Below are positions 53,712-63,670 of a stretch of DNA of 64,000 nucleotides, piece by piece. Location of the stretch: assembly GCA_025084515.1 (NCBI GenBank), contig JAJAGP010000018.1, positions 709,466 through 773,465 on the forward strand. The letters are read 5' to 3'. Under the pieces are notes generated by a model, which worked only from the letters and a program-made list of their open reading frames with translations, was not told the origin of the DNA and did no database searches. The position numbers and the translations under genes are program-made. Source of the stretch: Ancistrus triradiatus. Its lineage: Eukaryota > Chordata > Actinopteri > Siluriformes > Loricariidae. Within the stretch, counting starts at the first letter, position 1. Each line of letters starts with the position of its first letter.

Positions 53712-54710
53712 AAAGGTTGTGTGTGCTGTATGTTTCAGTCACAGCTTTACCAGATATTGATGGGCCATCTAGAATTGGGCTAGGTGGATTATTTTAAAGT
53801 GCAAAAATAGTCCATATAGGACAGTACATCAGTGTTTAGCGTGATGATAAAGGACTAAATAAGAATCAGAGACATTTAACCCGACCCAGTCTTCTGTAAT
53901 GCTCAAGAGTGAGGAATCTGACAGAATCCTTATTACACATCCTCTTTAGATCCACCAAGAGTCCTTGATCCACTCTTCTGGACTCTTCTCTTCAGCGCAT
54001 CCCCACTGGTTCCCAAAGGGCTTAGATCGTGGGACTGAATTGGCAGTTTCAGAAGTTTGATTCTACACTGAACCACTCCATGACGTCTTAGATGCATGTT
54101 TGGTGGAACTGTTTTGCTGGAAGATCCAGTCGCTTCTTGACAGTTTTTGCTAATTATTCAAATGATCAAAAGGGCACAGAGTACAGTATGTACAAGATTC
54201 AGTCCATCATTTTCATACAAAAAAATTAGCACGACATTGTCTCGGATCGCCACTGGCCAACGCGGTTATTTCAGAAGAGTAAAATTCCTTTTATGAATTC
54301 CAGGCCACGACCGAGGTCATGCCAGCAAGGCACCATGCTGAGACGATTATAATTGGTGAGCATAAAATATGCACTACAACAATGTGTAAAATTCATGATG
54401 GAGAGAATCACTATAAACATGAGCGCCAATCTGGAAAAACACACATACAGACACGAGAGTTCATCTTGAGCTAGTCTTATTTTTATTCTTGCTCCGTCTC
54501 AGTTGCCTCCAGCAGAGTCGTTCCGCATAGAAGAACCGAGTTAAGTCAGAATTTCCTTGTTTGAGTTAATAAGTACACCCAGAAGATGCACGTTCACCTT
54601 GTGAGAACTGTTATTTTCATAACTGTAGCTAAAACAGCAGTTGCCTAAAATAAGCATACAGGGAGAGACTGTGAGACTGGTTAAGGTCCAGGACTAATAT
54701 CCAGAAAGAT
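53712..54710. other. Non-coding stretch, nothing firmly recognised
   Basis: 54240-54380 is non-repetitive with 'aggccacgaccgaggtcatg' and 'gacgattataattggtgagc' and could be another small island. 'gactggttaaggtccaggac' near 54676 may be a SINE scrap. Confidence 0.4.
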
Positions 54711-55262
54711 CAAGTAAAGTCAGATTCATTTCTGGAGCGCTTTTTACAAAGGAGCATTGTCTCAAAGCAGCTTTACAATTTATATTATATTATCTTCTAA
54801 TACCTATGGCCAATCCCAAGTTGAACAAGACTAGGAAGACAGAGGCAAGGAAAAACTCCCTAAATATTGTAAGGAAGAAAGCTTGGGAGGACCAAGACTC
54901 AAATAGAAACCCGGCCTCCTTGGGCAAACTAGTTAATAAGTTTATAGTAATAGTTTAAATAAAAGGAAGCTAAATGAATATGAACAGAGAGACCATATTT
55001 TAATAATTAATAATTAATAATAACAGTAGTGAAAATGGATTTAAAAACTATAAGAATAAAATAACATAAATTATGCATATAGGCATTATTTAGACCGATA
55101 GGATCTAGGATCCATGGTGGGAAAATCTTGGTGGCATGGCATCCTCAGTCAACCAGAGGAGGGAGAGCATTACTGCCCTCTGTGGAAAGTCATGGAAGAA
55201 CAGCTTGGGTCGAGCCGAAGCAGAGGAACATCTTAGTGGGACTGGAACAAGTCTGTGTGTAA
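54711..55262 (+). repeat. Repeat A, copy 5 (longest middle part)
   Basis: 'caagtaaagtcagattcatt', 'ctcaaagcagctttacaatt', 'ggaggaccaagactcaaata', then an AT-rich middle and 'aggcattatttagaccgata', 'gcagaggaacatcttagtgg'. This copy shows how the AT-rich part of copy 3 fits in the family. Confidence 0.88.
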
Positions 55263-55664
55263 ACCGATTTGCACTAAAATCTAGGGGTTTAAAGAGAAAT
55301 CCAATTCATGATACTGAGTTTGCGATTAGATTCTCTTACCATTTCTATTTCAAAAGTGTCAACAAGGCAAAACGGTGCATGTTTTCTAGCAATGCACAAG
55401 CTTTTAAATAAAAACAATTAGTCCCCTGCAATTAAAAGTTATGACTGAAAACAGACGTTTTCTGGATTGTAAATAAAATTGTAAATAAAATGCTCTTTTG
55501 TAGCTTCCATAAATGTATAACAGAGTGAAAACATTTCTTTTTTATTTCTGAAGAATAACATGCGATGCATCGTTACAACTTCACTAATAAATGAAACGTT
55601 CTGTTGAGATTGACGTTCACTGACAAACTTGAGAGCGCTTAGATAACCGAAGTAAGCAAATTTT
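55263..55664. other. Non-coding stretch, nothing recognised
   Basis: AT-rich, no supported feature. Confidence 0.45.
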
Positions 55665-55960
55665 GAATATCTTTGATGTGTGGTACTTGGGTTAGGTCTT
55701 GGGCTAGGGACGGGGGACAGTGCAGGTATGGAAATAAACTGAGTGAGGCGAAATTGACATGGTTTGGTCGTGTGCAGAGGGGTGTTGGGAGAGATATTAG
55801 GTAAGGTATGCTAAGGAAGAAGAAGAAGAGGAAGGCCAAGAGCAGGTTTATGAACGTGCTGAGGGAGGACTTGCAGGTGGCTGGTGTGACAGATGGGGTG
55901 AGATATGGACCTAGATGATGTACTGGTGTGACCCCTAACAGGATCAGCTGAAAGGAGGAG
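55665..55960 (+). pseudogene. LINE ORF2 C-terminal remnant
   Basis: The plus strand at about 55739-55905 reads LSEAKLTWFGRVQRG, then IR-stop-GMLRKKKKRKAKSRFMNV, then LREDLQVAGVTD. The order WFGHVxR ... RRMLRxE ... KRRGRPKxRFMDV(V)xEDM is typical of the extreme C-terminus of fish non-LTR retrotransposon polyproteins of the RTE/Rex type; exact clade is uncertain. A stop codon and substitutions break the frame. No polymerase domain, endonuclease or 3' tail could be delimited. Confidence 0.65.
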
Positions 55961-56718
55961 ACTAAACCAGGGCTGTATTGCACTATATGCATGATGGGGG
56001 TCAAATCTTCAGTTCATTTGAACAATCGGAGCGTTTTATTTGTGCCATGGATCGTATATTCTGTGGTATCGCCTCGTCTCCAAGAAATGTCAAGTCCCCA
56101 CTGTGAGTCACGACTCAGCGCTGCAGAGAACTACGACTCCAGTCTAGATATGGTTATGGGAGGTTGTCAGAACCATACCCAAAGGCAGTACTTGACATCA
56201 AACCGTTAACTGTGAGACACGCCATACAAGCCTGTGGCAAAACTGTTATCCAGTAATAACAGTGAGTAATATAGCACACAATAACAGTGTTTCGTCATGG
56301 TAGCTTGCCAGAGCGGTTTTATACTACGCTGTAAAGGTTGGTGCTTGCAAACTCAAATTCTGGGACTTGAGCCCAGAACTTTGTTGAAGCAGTTCTTCTT
56401 CAAGTGCCCTTATAAATAGGAGAGATTGTAGACGCCAGCATTCACTTTCTGTATGTATTATATACACTGCTACTCTTGTGAGTCAGAGCAATGAATCCTT
56501 TACCTTCTGGCTAACCACCATCAATTCATGACCTCAACAGTTTGGAGTCTGCCTTTGGGACACAAATCCTGATGTCCAGTTGTGGGAGACCAAACCAGAG
56601 TGTTTGCGCCAACACCAGTACGTTGGTGAATGACAATTCCCACTTGGCGCTGCATCAAATTTGTACAGATGTTTCACTTTAAGCATAACTTATCAGCAAA
56701 GATGAGTTTCTGTAAGAA
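55961..56718. other. Non-coding stretch, nothing recognised
   Basis: No supported feature. Confidence 0.45.
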
Positions 56719-57240
56719 CTCAAGTCAGATGTATTTCTGTTGCGCTTTTTACAGTGGAGTGTTGTCTCAAAGCAGCTTTTAATATCTTCTATTATCAGGC
56801 CAGTCCCAAACTGAGCAAGCCTAGGGAGACTGTGGTGAGGAAAAAAATCCCTGAACATTATAAGGAAGAAAGACTCAAAAAGGGACCCACCCTCCTTTGT
56901 TGGCTTAGATGATAAATGTAGGAATGAAACTAATGTACGTAGTCAAATAAGTATGTAGTGATAATTAAAAGAACAAAAACTAAGTAAATATTGAAAGATA
57001 AATAAAATACTAAAAAGACTAAAAATGTGCATATGGGCGTATTTAGTACGATACACAGTCACATTAGGATCTCAAGTCCTTGGCGGCACGTCATTCCCAG
57101 CCAACCAGAGGAGGGAGGGAATTACTGAAACGACTTGAGTGGAGCTGAAGGGGAAGAAACTCTTAATGTGTGTGGGGCTGGAACACAAGCTTCGGAGAGA
57201 AAAGAGAATATGTAGTTAGTTATTGTTAAGAGCACAGAGC
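56719..57240 (+). repeat. Repeat A, copy 6
   Basis: 'caagtcagatgtatttctgt', 'gtctcaaagcagcttttaat', 'tgagcaagcctagggagact', 'gggcgtatttagtacgatac' and 'acaagcttcggagagaaaag' in family order. It covers both blocks, like copy 1. Just after it, 'gcactctgaataagggatgc' looks like a scrap of SINE/L2 tail. Confidence 0.9.
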
Positions 57241-57419
57241 AGTATCTTTCAGATGTAAGGCACTCTGAATAAGGGATGCTTTAACTGTAAGTTAGGTGTC
57301 ACAAACTTAAATGCAGCAGACTTCATTATTTCTTAAAAAGGCTCATGTAGAAACTTTTTTTAACCCTAACGAAGCATCAATGAATGAGCCACTTTTAGCA
57401 AGCGAACATATTGTCTAAC

Positions 57420-57860
57420 TACCTACGTGTGCGATTTCCTGCCGCGCTCAAATGAGGTCCTTAATGATGTTCTTTTGTCTACAGAAAATCTTGTCCACCA
57501 CCCAGTTCGGCATGAGTGTTTTTTTTTCTTCCCTCCTGGTGGCTAGCAGATTGTGTTCTTTCCCTTGAACAAGCGTCGCTTGAAAACAGCCTGGATCTCT
57601 GAGGCCACAGCAGCTCTTCTCCGTAATCAGTCGAATTGTCTCCAAGAGCGCTGTGCCTCGGGACAATCATTTGTTGTTTTGTTCAACGGCAGAGAGAACA
57701 GGCTGCTTTTCATTGTTTGCCCTATCTCCAATCTCGCTTTAGGTCATTATGACCCCCGGTGGACTGCGCCGACTGTTTCTGAATATATCCGATTTTTGGC
57801 ACTTAATCAAGTCCGAATAATGTTTCCTAGCAGTAAGGTGGCAGCAAAGTCCATATTTTA
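57420..57860. other. Candidate conserved non-coding island with nuclear-receptor palindrome
   Basis: Non-repetitive, GC-balanced: 'cttgaacaagcgtcgcttga', 'cgggacaatcatttgttgtt' (SOX-like words), 'gctgcttttcattgtttgcc', and a GGTCA-spacer-TGACC palindrome at 57742-57754. The frame 57553-57861 (102 codons) has no domain. Confidence 0.35.
57742..57754. promoter_or_regulatory. GGTCATTATGACC palindrome (estrogen-response-element core form)
   Basis: A perfect inverted repeat of GGTCA with a 3-bp spacer, the form bound by estrogen receptor and related nuclear receptors, flanked by A on the left and CC on the right. It lies in an enhancer-like block. A 10-bp specified motif can occur by chance. Confidence 0.4.
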
Positions 57861-57984
57861 AATCGACGTGCTACTAAAATCCAAGAACATACCTAGGTAC
57901 TACCTAGATATAACACCTGCCTAAGCTTGACACGTCGGGATATTCCATTGTGAACGTCTATAAAACTTATGAGAACTATACTTC

Positions 57985-58175
57985 TACATTTACAGCATTT
58001 AGCAGAAGCCCTTATCCAGAGTGACTTATAATTGATACAGTCTTACAATCCAAGCAATTGTGGGTTAAGGGTCTTGCTCAAGGACCCAACAGTGGCAGCT
58101 TGGCAGAGGTGGGATTTGATCCCTGGACCTTCTGGTCCATAGTTCAGTACCTTACCCGCTAGGCTATCACAGTAC
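57985..58175 (-). repeat. SINE, near full length
   Basis: Reverse orientation: 'tacatttacagcatttagca', 'cttatccagagtgacttata', 'aagggtcttgctcaaggacc', 'ggtgggatttgatccctgga', 'taggctatcacagtacc'. Confidence 0.94.
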
Positions 58176-58194
58176 CTAGACTTCTAGACTTCTT

Positions 58195-58610
58195 CCATGA
58201 AACTTCTTGGGGACTTTTAGTGCAGCAGAATGGTTTTGTAGCCTTGTCCAAATCTGTGCCTCCACACAATCCTGTCTCCGAGCTCTACAGGCAGTTCTTT
58301 CCTTCTCATGGCTTGGTTTTTGCTCCGATACGCATTGTTAGATGCGAGACCTTATGTAGATAGGTGTGTGTCTTACCAGATTATGTCCAATCAACTGAAT
58401 TTACCACAGGTGGACTCCAATCAGGGTGTAGAAACATCTCAGAGATGATCAAGAGAAATGGGAGGCCCCCAAAGCTACATTTCTAAACAAGTGTCTTAGC
58501 AAAGGGTCTGAATACTTGTGTCTGTGTGAAATTGTAGTTTGTCCTTTTGGCACAAATGTCTAACTTTCTGCTTCAACATTACTTTATTATGGGGTATTGA
58601 GTGCAAAAGC
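58195..58610 (-). repeat. Interspersed DNA-transposon-derived repeat (ACCACAGGTGGACTCCAATCA type)
   Basis: 'ttatgtccaatcaactgaat', 'ttaccacaggtggactccaa', 'gtgtagaaacatctcagaga', 'ctgaatacttgtgtctgtgt' and 'actttattatggggtattga' follow the order of a repeat very common in bony fish. I know it from memory as a Tc1/mariner-derived family. The strand is assigned loosely. No coding part. Confidence 0.65.
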
Positions 58611-59739
58611 CGGGCGGACAGGGGTGATGGGTGTTTAAATAAGTAAGTTTTTCTTTAAACTGGATGCCAACATTTGGCATGCCTGTAATCACTGACTTGA
58701 TATTAATGCAAAAACATTAGATCAGCTATTATTCAACCACAGGTGGGTGTTGAATCAAGACTGGTCCAATGGTCTACAAAGTCAGTTGATCAATTTTAAA
58801 TCAATAGCAAATTTAACAAGCAAAATCGAGGCTAGGTCAACCTCAGTGCCTTTACTTGACATCTAATCAACACCATATTAATCACGTTTTGCTACCTCAT
58901 TAATGACTAGGCTAGAATTTGTGTGTATTTATTGGATTTCTGGCTTACTGCTAGTCAAAATACACAACTATATGGCGTGCACGTCACCACTTGAATATAA
59001 GCATATTCAGAAAATCGAATAGTGATCAGAATGAGAATATTGATTGCAGTGTTTGGACGTCTACAAAATTTGAACCTGCTAGGTCTGCTACAAAGCATTC
59101 CGAGCACCGCTCCCCATCTGGTTCACAGCCTACCAAAGTTTTCTCATGCAGCTTCTTGTTGCCGCCGGGATCAAACTGAATACTGGTGTCCTAGCTCAGA
59201 ATGTTCTGCTCCACCTTATATAAGCTTCCATTCGTTGGGTTCAGAACTACGCACCTGCATGCCAACTCGGGGCTTCAGTCTTTTAAGCTTCAGGGAGTTT
59301 GGTATAGCCTTGTGTAAGATCTAACCGTGACCGCATTGGTGGAGTGAGCTTTCTAGACCAGTCCGAATTGCCCAGTGTGACCTCTTTCCACAGATGCCTG
59401 ATGTTGGCTCTTAGTGTTTTTATGGTTACTAAATGTAGTCAACCCAAGGACTTCTCTGAATGGCATTCGTTTCTAGTCCAACTGCTAATAGAATATTAAG
59501 TGTTTGCATCATGACTCCATCAACTGTCCAGATAAGAGCGTCTGCCAAACGACTAAATAAGTGCTAGATCTGCTTCCTGCTTGATGTTCTTTAATTGCTG
59601 CTAATAGAGTTCTAAACTTGTCGTCTGTCGGCTTGTTTAGCACATGGACAACATTTTAGGACTTGGTCCCCCTTGTTACCCCTGAAATCTTGTAAGTCTT
59701 GCCATCAAAATTGAGTTCGGAGCTGGTGTGTACTTGGTC
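58611..59739. other. Non-coding stretch, small SINE-tail scrap
   Basis: Nothing firmly recognised. 'gataagagcgtctgccaaac' at about 59532 is an isolated SINE/L2 tail scrap. Overlapping frames at 58991-59324 lack domains. Confidence 0.4.
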
Positions 59740-60292
59740 GGTACTTGGAGCACTTGCTTAGACTTGTATGAGTCGGACCACTTGAGTCGTTTTCGGCTGA
59801 ACTGGATTCACGATTCAGAACATAGTGATTCATATTCACAATGGCCCTTCTCAGTGTTTTTCTTTATTTTTACATCTACAGTACTGTCTTCTTAGTGCAA
59901 ACAAGTCCCCATGGGTCCTACAGTGGTTAGTAATGACAGCCAACCAAAAGGAAATCTGGCTTTCAGGCTGAGCAGTTAGCATTAGCAGCTAGCGCTCATA
60001 GAGTGTTTTGCTTTTACTTCTCACTTTCAAGTCATTACTCTCTAAATGACATTTTCCAGAACATTATAATAAAGTAAGATTTGTGTTAATGATTTTGGAG
60101 AACTGTAGGTTAATGTAAGTGTTATTGGCGCCGCTGTTGTACACTATATTAAATGCATCGGTTCATGATAATTATGATGGATTTGTCGGGAACGTACCCC
60201 GATCATAAATCAATGAGCACCTGTACAGTACAACTCCATTAATACATATAATGCCTTATACAGTGTGGATTTTCCGGGGATCTGAAATGGAT
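59740..60292 (-). repeat. TIR family P, partial copy
   Basis: Minus strand: 'tttcggctgaactggattca', 'agtgcaaacaagtccccatg', 'agtgttttgcttttacttct', 'aggttaatgtaagtgttatt' and 'gccttatacagtgtggattt' match 62052-62850 from its right part to near its left quarter. The terminal repeats themselves are lost or decayed. Confidence 0.85.
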
Positions 60293-60659
60293 ACCAGTGT
60301 TGTTAAATGTCTTTTACATTGCCTGTCTGGTTAAAAGTCCTTGGTTTTGCTTCCACTTTTTTGACATTAATGGTTCTGTGTGTTTGCCTGCTGCTACATC
60401 CTGCAAACCTGGATTTCAGCCAAACTTTCCACTCATGTTCCCGTGTCCCCTTGATGCTAATGCTAAACCATTCAAGCTTTGACTTTCAGGCATTTAGACA
60501 ACAGTAATGGGATCATCAGCGCATTTGCTGGGACTACGCATCCCATTGTGCCCTCTCAAGGATAAGTTTTATTCCCGGAGGGGGGGGGGGGGGGGGGCGT
60601 GATTCCGTGATTCGTAGCCTATTCTCTTTGGCCTATTTTTACCTATTCTATCTAACACA
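60293..60659. other. Unassigned segment with an 18-G run
   Basis: Contains the G-tract at 60580-60597. No gene or repeat family recognised. Confidence 0.45.
60580..60597 (+). repeat. Run of 18 G
   Basis: Uninterrupted G-tract preceded by 'ggag', able in principle to form a G-quadruplex. Tract length may be affected by sequencing error. Confidence 0.9.
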
Positions 60660-61080
60660 GCCATCAGCCTGCGCAATGTGCCGGCGGATGACTTCCTTCC
60701 TCTCCTGGGTTTTGAGATGAGAGTATGCGATTAAATTCCCTTTTAGTTCTAAGTTAAACAAAAAAAATCACAGCTGCCTGTTTGATGCATCGGGCGTCTG
60801 CCAGAAATTTCCACTTTTCGAGTCATTTTGGGCCAGGAAGACGATATTACCTGGCGAATGTCTACGAAAACAGACGGCATATGGGAAGCGTAGCTTTTCA
60901 TTACCGCTCGGTGTGTGGTAAACATTATTCCGAACTTTTTGGAGCGCCGACAGCTGCGGCAAGTTTTAGCACGGGGCGCCGGTACATGCATACAAATGAT
61001 GGTGGAATGCTTGAATCATTAAGCTGACAGGGTGAAAATGTGCAGCAACAGGTAGATCCGTGTAGGAGCCTTGAGAGCTC
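60660..61080. other. Candidate conserved non-coding island
   Basis: Non-repetitive, CpG-containing: 'atgtgccggcggatgacttc', 'atgcgattaaattccctttt', 'gatgcatcgggcgtctgcca', 'tcattaccgctcggtgtgtg', 'ttaagctgacagggtgaaaa' (TGACAG word). Frames on both strands overlap without a domain. Confidence 0.34.
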
Positions 61081-61335
61081 ATAAAGGCTTTTAATGTCCG
61101 TCTGACATTACAAAGCATAAACATATCCACACAGAGCTCGAACCTTTGCCTGGAGGTGACCCAGGGGGTTATCCAGACACCTTGGAGCCGACTTTACAAC
61201 CCCAAGCACTGGAGCATCTGGTGCAATAGAAGATAATTTGCTGCTGGAGATGTAAGTGTAGCATTAAAACAGATACCCAAAAGACTTTGCCTGCATAATT
61301 TGGAGAAGCGTGTCATATTTGGTCATATTTACTTA
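61081..61335. other. Short unassigned segment
   Basis: Nothing recognised. Confidence 0.45.
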
Positions 61336-61951
61336 TGATTTGCCTCTTTTTTTTCTTGCAAGCCCATGACTGGGAAGATGTATATGGCTAGAGAGTTTAC
61401 AGCTTTAAATTGGTAATTAGATACAAATCTGTAGGACCGTGGTGGGATGAGCCACCAATAAAATAAACCATCAAATACAGAGAAAGTTGGATATCATCGA
61501 TAGAATGTCTTATGTCCTCTGATTGAATAATCTGCAGAATCACACTATAGGTACTGCTCATTTGATGGTGGTTTATTTATGGGATATTTTGACTGTGCAA
61601 AGGAAATCTGATAATACACATATACACATTCAGCAGAAACCGTAGTGAATTTTAAATTTCGATTCTTCCCTGGGCAAGCAATATGCAGTACGATACTACG
61701 CCTCGTACGTCGACATTATAAGTCCTTTGCATTTCTTTCTGACGTGAAAGATGACACCACCTGTTATCTATCCTGTAATTAATCAAATTACTCATTCTTA
61801 CTTAATAAAAGAAGATTTGCCTCTTTTCCATATTTTGCCTCTTTCCCAAGCTTTAAATCAGTAACTGGATACAAATTTGTATGACCGGGGTTGGATGAGC
61901 CACCAATAAAACAAACCATCAAATACAGAGAAAGTTGAATATCATTGCTAA
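61336..61951. repeat. Local direct duplication (61336-61503 and 61813-61951)
   Basis: Both copies carry 'gatttgcctctttt', then 'agctttaaat', 'gatacaaat(c/t)tgta', 'gatgagccaccaataaaa' and 'aaccatcaaatacagagaaa' + 'gttg(g/a)atatcat'. The second copy is slightly shorter. Between them lies about 310 bp of other sequence. A third, inverted scrap of the unit ('atttgatggtggtttattta', 61560-61579) pairs with 61461-61476. Confidence 0.9.
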
Positions 61952-62051
61952 AATTTGGATTCCAATTTATTCAAATTGGATTCCCTTTGTACCGTCAATG
62001 TACTTGTGACAATAAAACAGAGAAAGGAAACATCTTTCAACAATTGATATA

Positions 62052-62850
62052 CAGTGGTGCCTTGGTTCTCGTCTTTATTTCTTTTCACTAACCTGAACCA
62101 AACCTGACGAGTTCTGAGCAAATTTCTCCCACAAGGAATATTGTAATTGAACAAATCCGTTCCAGACCCCCAGAATATCCACACTGTATAAGGCTATATG
62201 CATTAATGGAGTTGTACTGTACAGGTGCTCCCTGATGTATGATGGGGATACGTTCCGACAAATCTGTCATAAGTTAAATGTATCATGAACCGATGAGTTT
62301 AACGAGTGTTTGGTGTATCATAGTGGAGCCTATGATAAGTAATGATAAGTAAGTTCATGTTTAAAACACTTACATTAACCTACAGTTGGCCAAAATCATT
62401 AACACAAAGCTTGTTGTATAATAAAGCGTTGAAAAATCTTGTGTCATTTAGTGAGTAATGAAAGTGAAAGTGAAAAGTAAAAGCAAAACACTTACTCTAT
62501 TGGTGAACTCCGGGTGCTAGCATAGATGCTAAGCGAACTGCAGCCTGTGTTCTGGAGCATTCAATTCCTGATTTCCTTTTGGTTGGCTTGTATAAAATAA
62601 CCTTTTTAAGGACCCATGGAGACTTATTTGCACTACTGTACTGTAGATCACTGTATCACTGTGTATCGAATCATGAATCGTGAATCTTGAATCGAGTTTC
62701 GGCTGAATTGAGTCATTCGACTCGACTCATACAAGTGTGCATGTGCAGCGAGAACGACGTGACGAGAACCGAGACACATTTTTCTAGTCAAAACGCATCG
62801 AGAACTAAATTTGATGAGTTACGAGGTGGTCGAGAACCAAGGTACCACTG
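62052..62850 (+). mobile_element. TIR family P, complete copy 2 (non-autonomous, Tc1/mariner-like)
   Basis: 799 bp with TA on both sides (62050-62051, 62851-62852). Left end 'cagtggtgccttggttctcg' and right end 'cgagaaccaaggtaccactg' are inverted repeats with one mismatch over 20 bp. The interior is that of 37579-38305 with a longer centre ('gctagcatagatgctaagcg' insertion). No transposase frame. Confidence 0.95.
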
Positions 62851-62852
62851 TA

Positions 62853-63670
62853 ACTCAAACCTTGAAAAACATTTTCAATAAAGACAAAGCGACATCAATC
62901 GTGGGCTTCCTTAAACGCATCAAACTGATGGACTTTATTTAAACATAATGGAAAGAATCTGAAAGGACTAAGCCTATACTGCCATGAAAAGAACCAATAA
63001 AGGTTGAACACGACGTTAAAAACCCTAAATAAATAAATCGGATTAATACAGACATATCTTGCAGTAGTAGATTTTAGTACTTTTTAATCAGCTTATTAAC
63101 AATCTAGATGCTTGGATTGAACTTTAAGTGTCTACCGACTTGTTGAAATAACCACTCCAACAAAAGCTGTTCTCTGTTTTCACGACGTTCCAGATGCAGC
63201 ATCCTTTGAAGAATATCTTTTATGATCATGTATGCACTATTAGATAACATCCCTGCGCATCAAAACGAGGAAACATGTAATGTATAATGCATAACCCCCA
63301 CCCCACCTTATGAACATTATTGAAAGCTACTTCAATTGATATGGCATTGCATTAGCTCACAAATTCTGCAATGTATGCCTAGGTTTTATATAGAGAGTAC
63401 AATAGGTTTAGGAATACATAATGTATATTAGGCGCGCTATATACTTAAATTACTCTTCGAACCCTCTCAGCGGAGATGGGTTACATGTATTCTCCCATCA
63501 TGCTGAGGTGAAATGGATCTACAGTGCAGCTCCGCTTCTGTCATAATGGTACACAATAACATACGAGTGAATGGTGGAAGAAAGAATTGTACCTAATAAT
63601 AACCTAATTCACAACATGCTACACTGAACATGTTATGTCCCGTACTGGATACTGCTCGATATTTCATTCA
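62853..63670. other. Non-coding stretch, nothing recognised
   Basis: AT-rich; no gene, repeat family or island texture recognised. Confidence 0.45.

Noticed and set aside
55639..56004. 121-codon minus-strand ORF
   Set aside because: It is the antisense of the LINE C-terminal remnant at 55665-55960.
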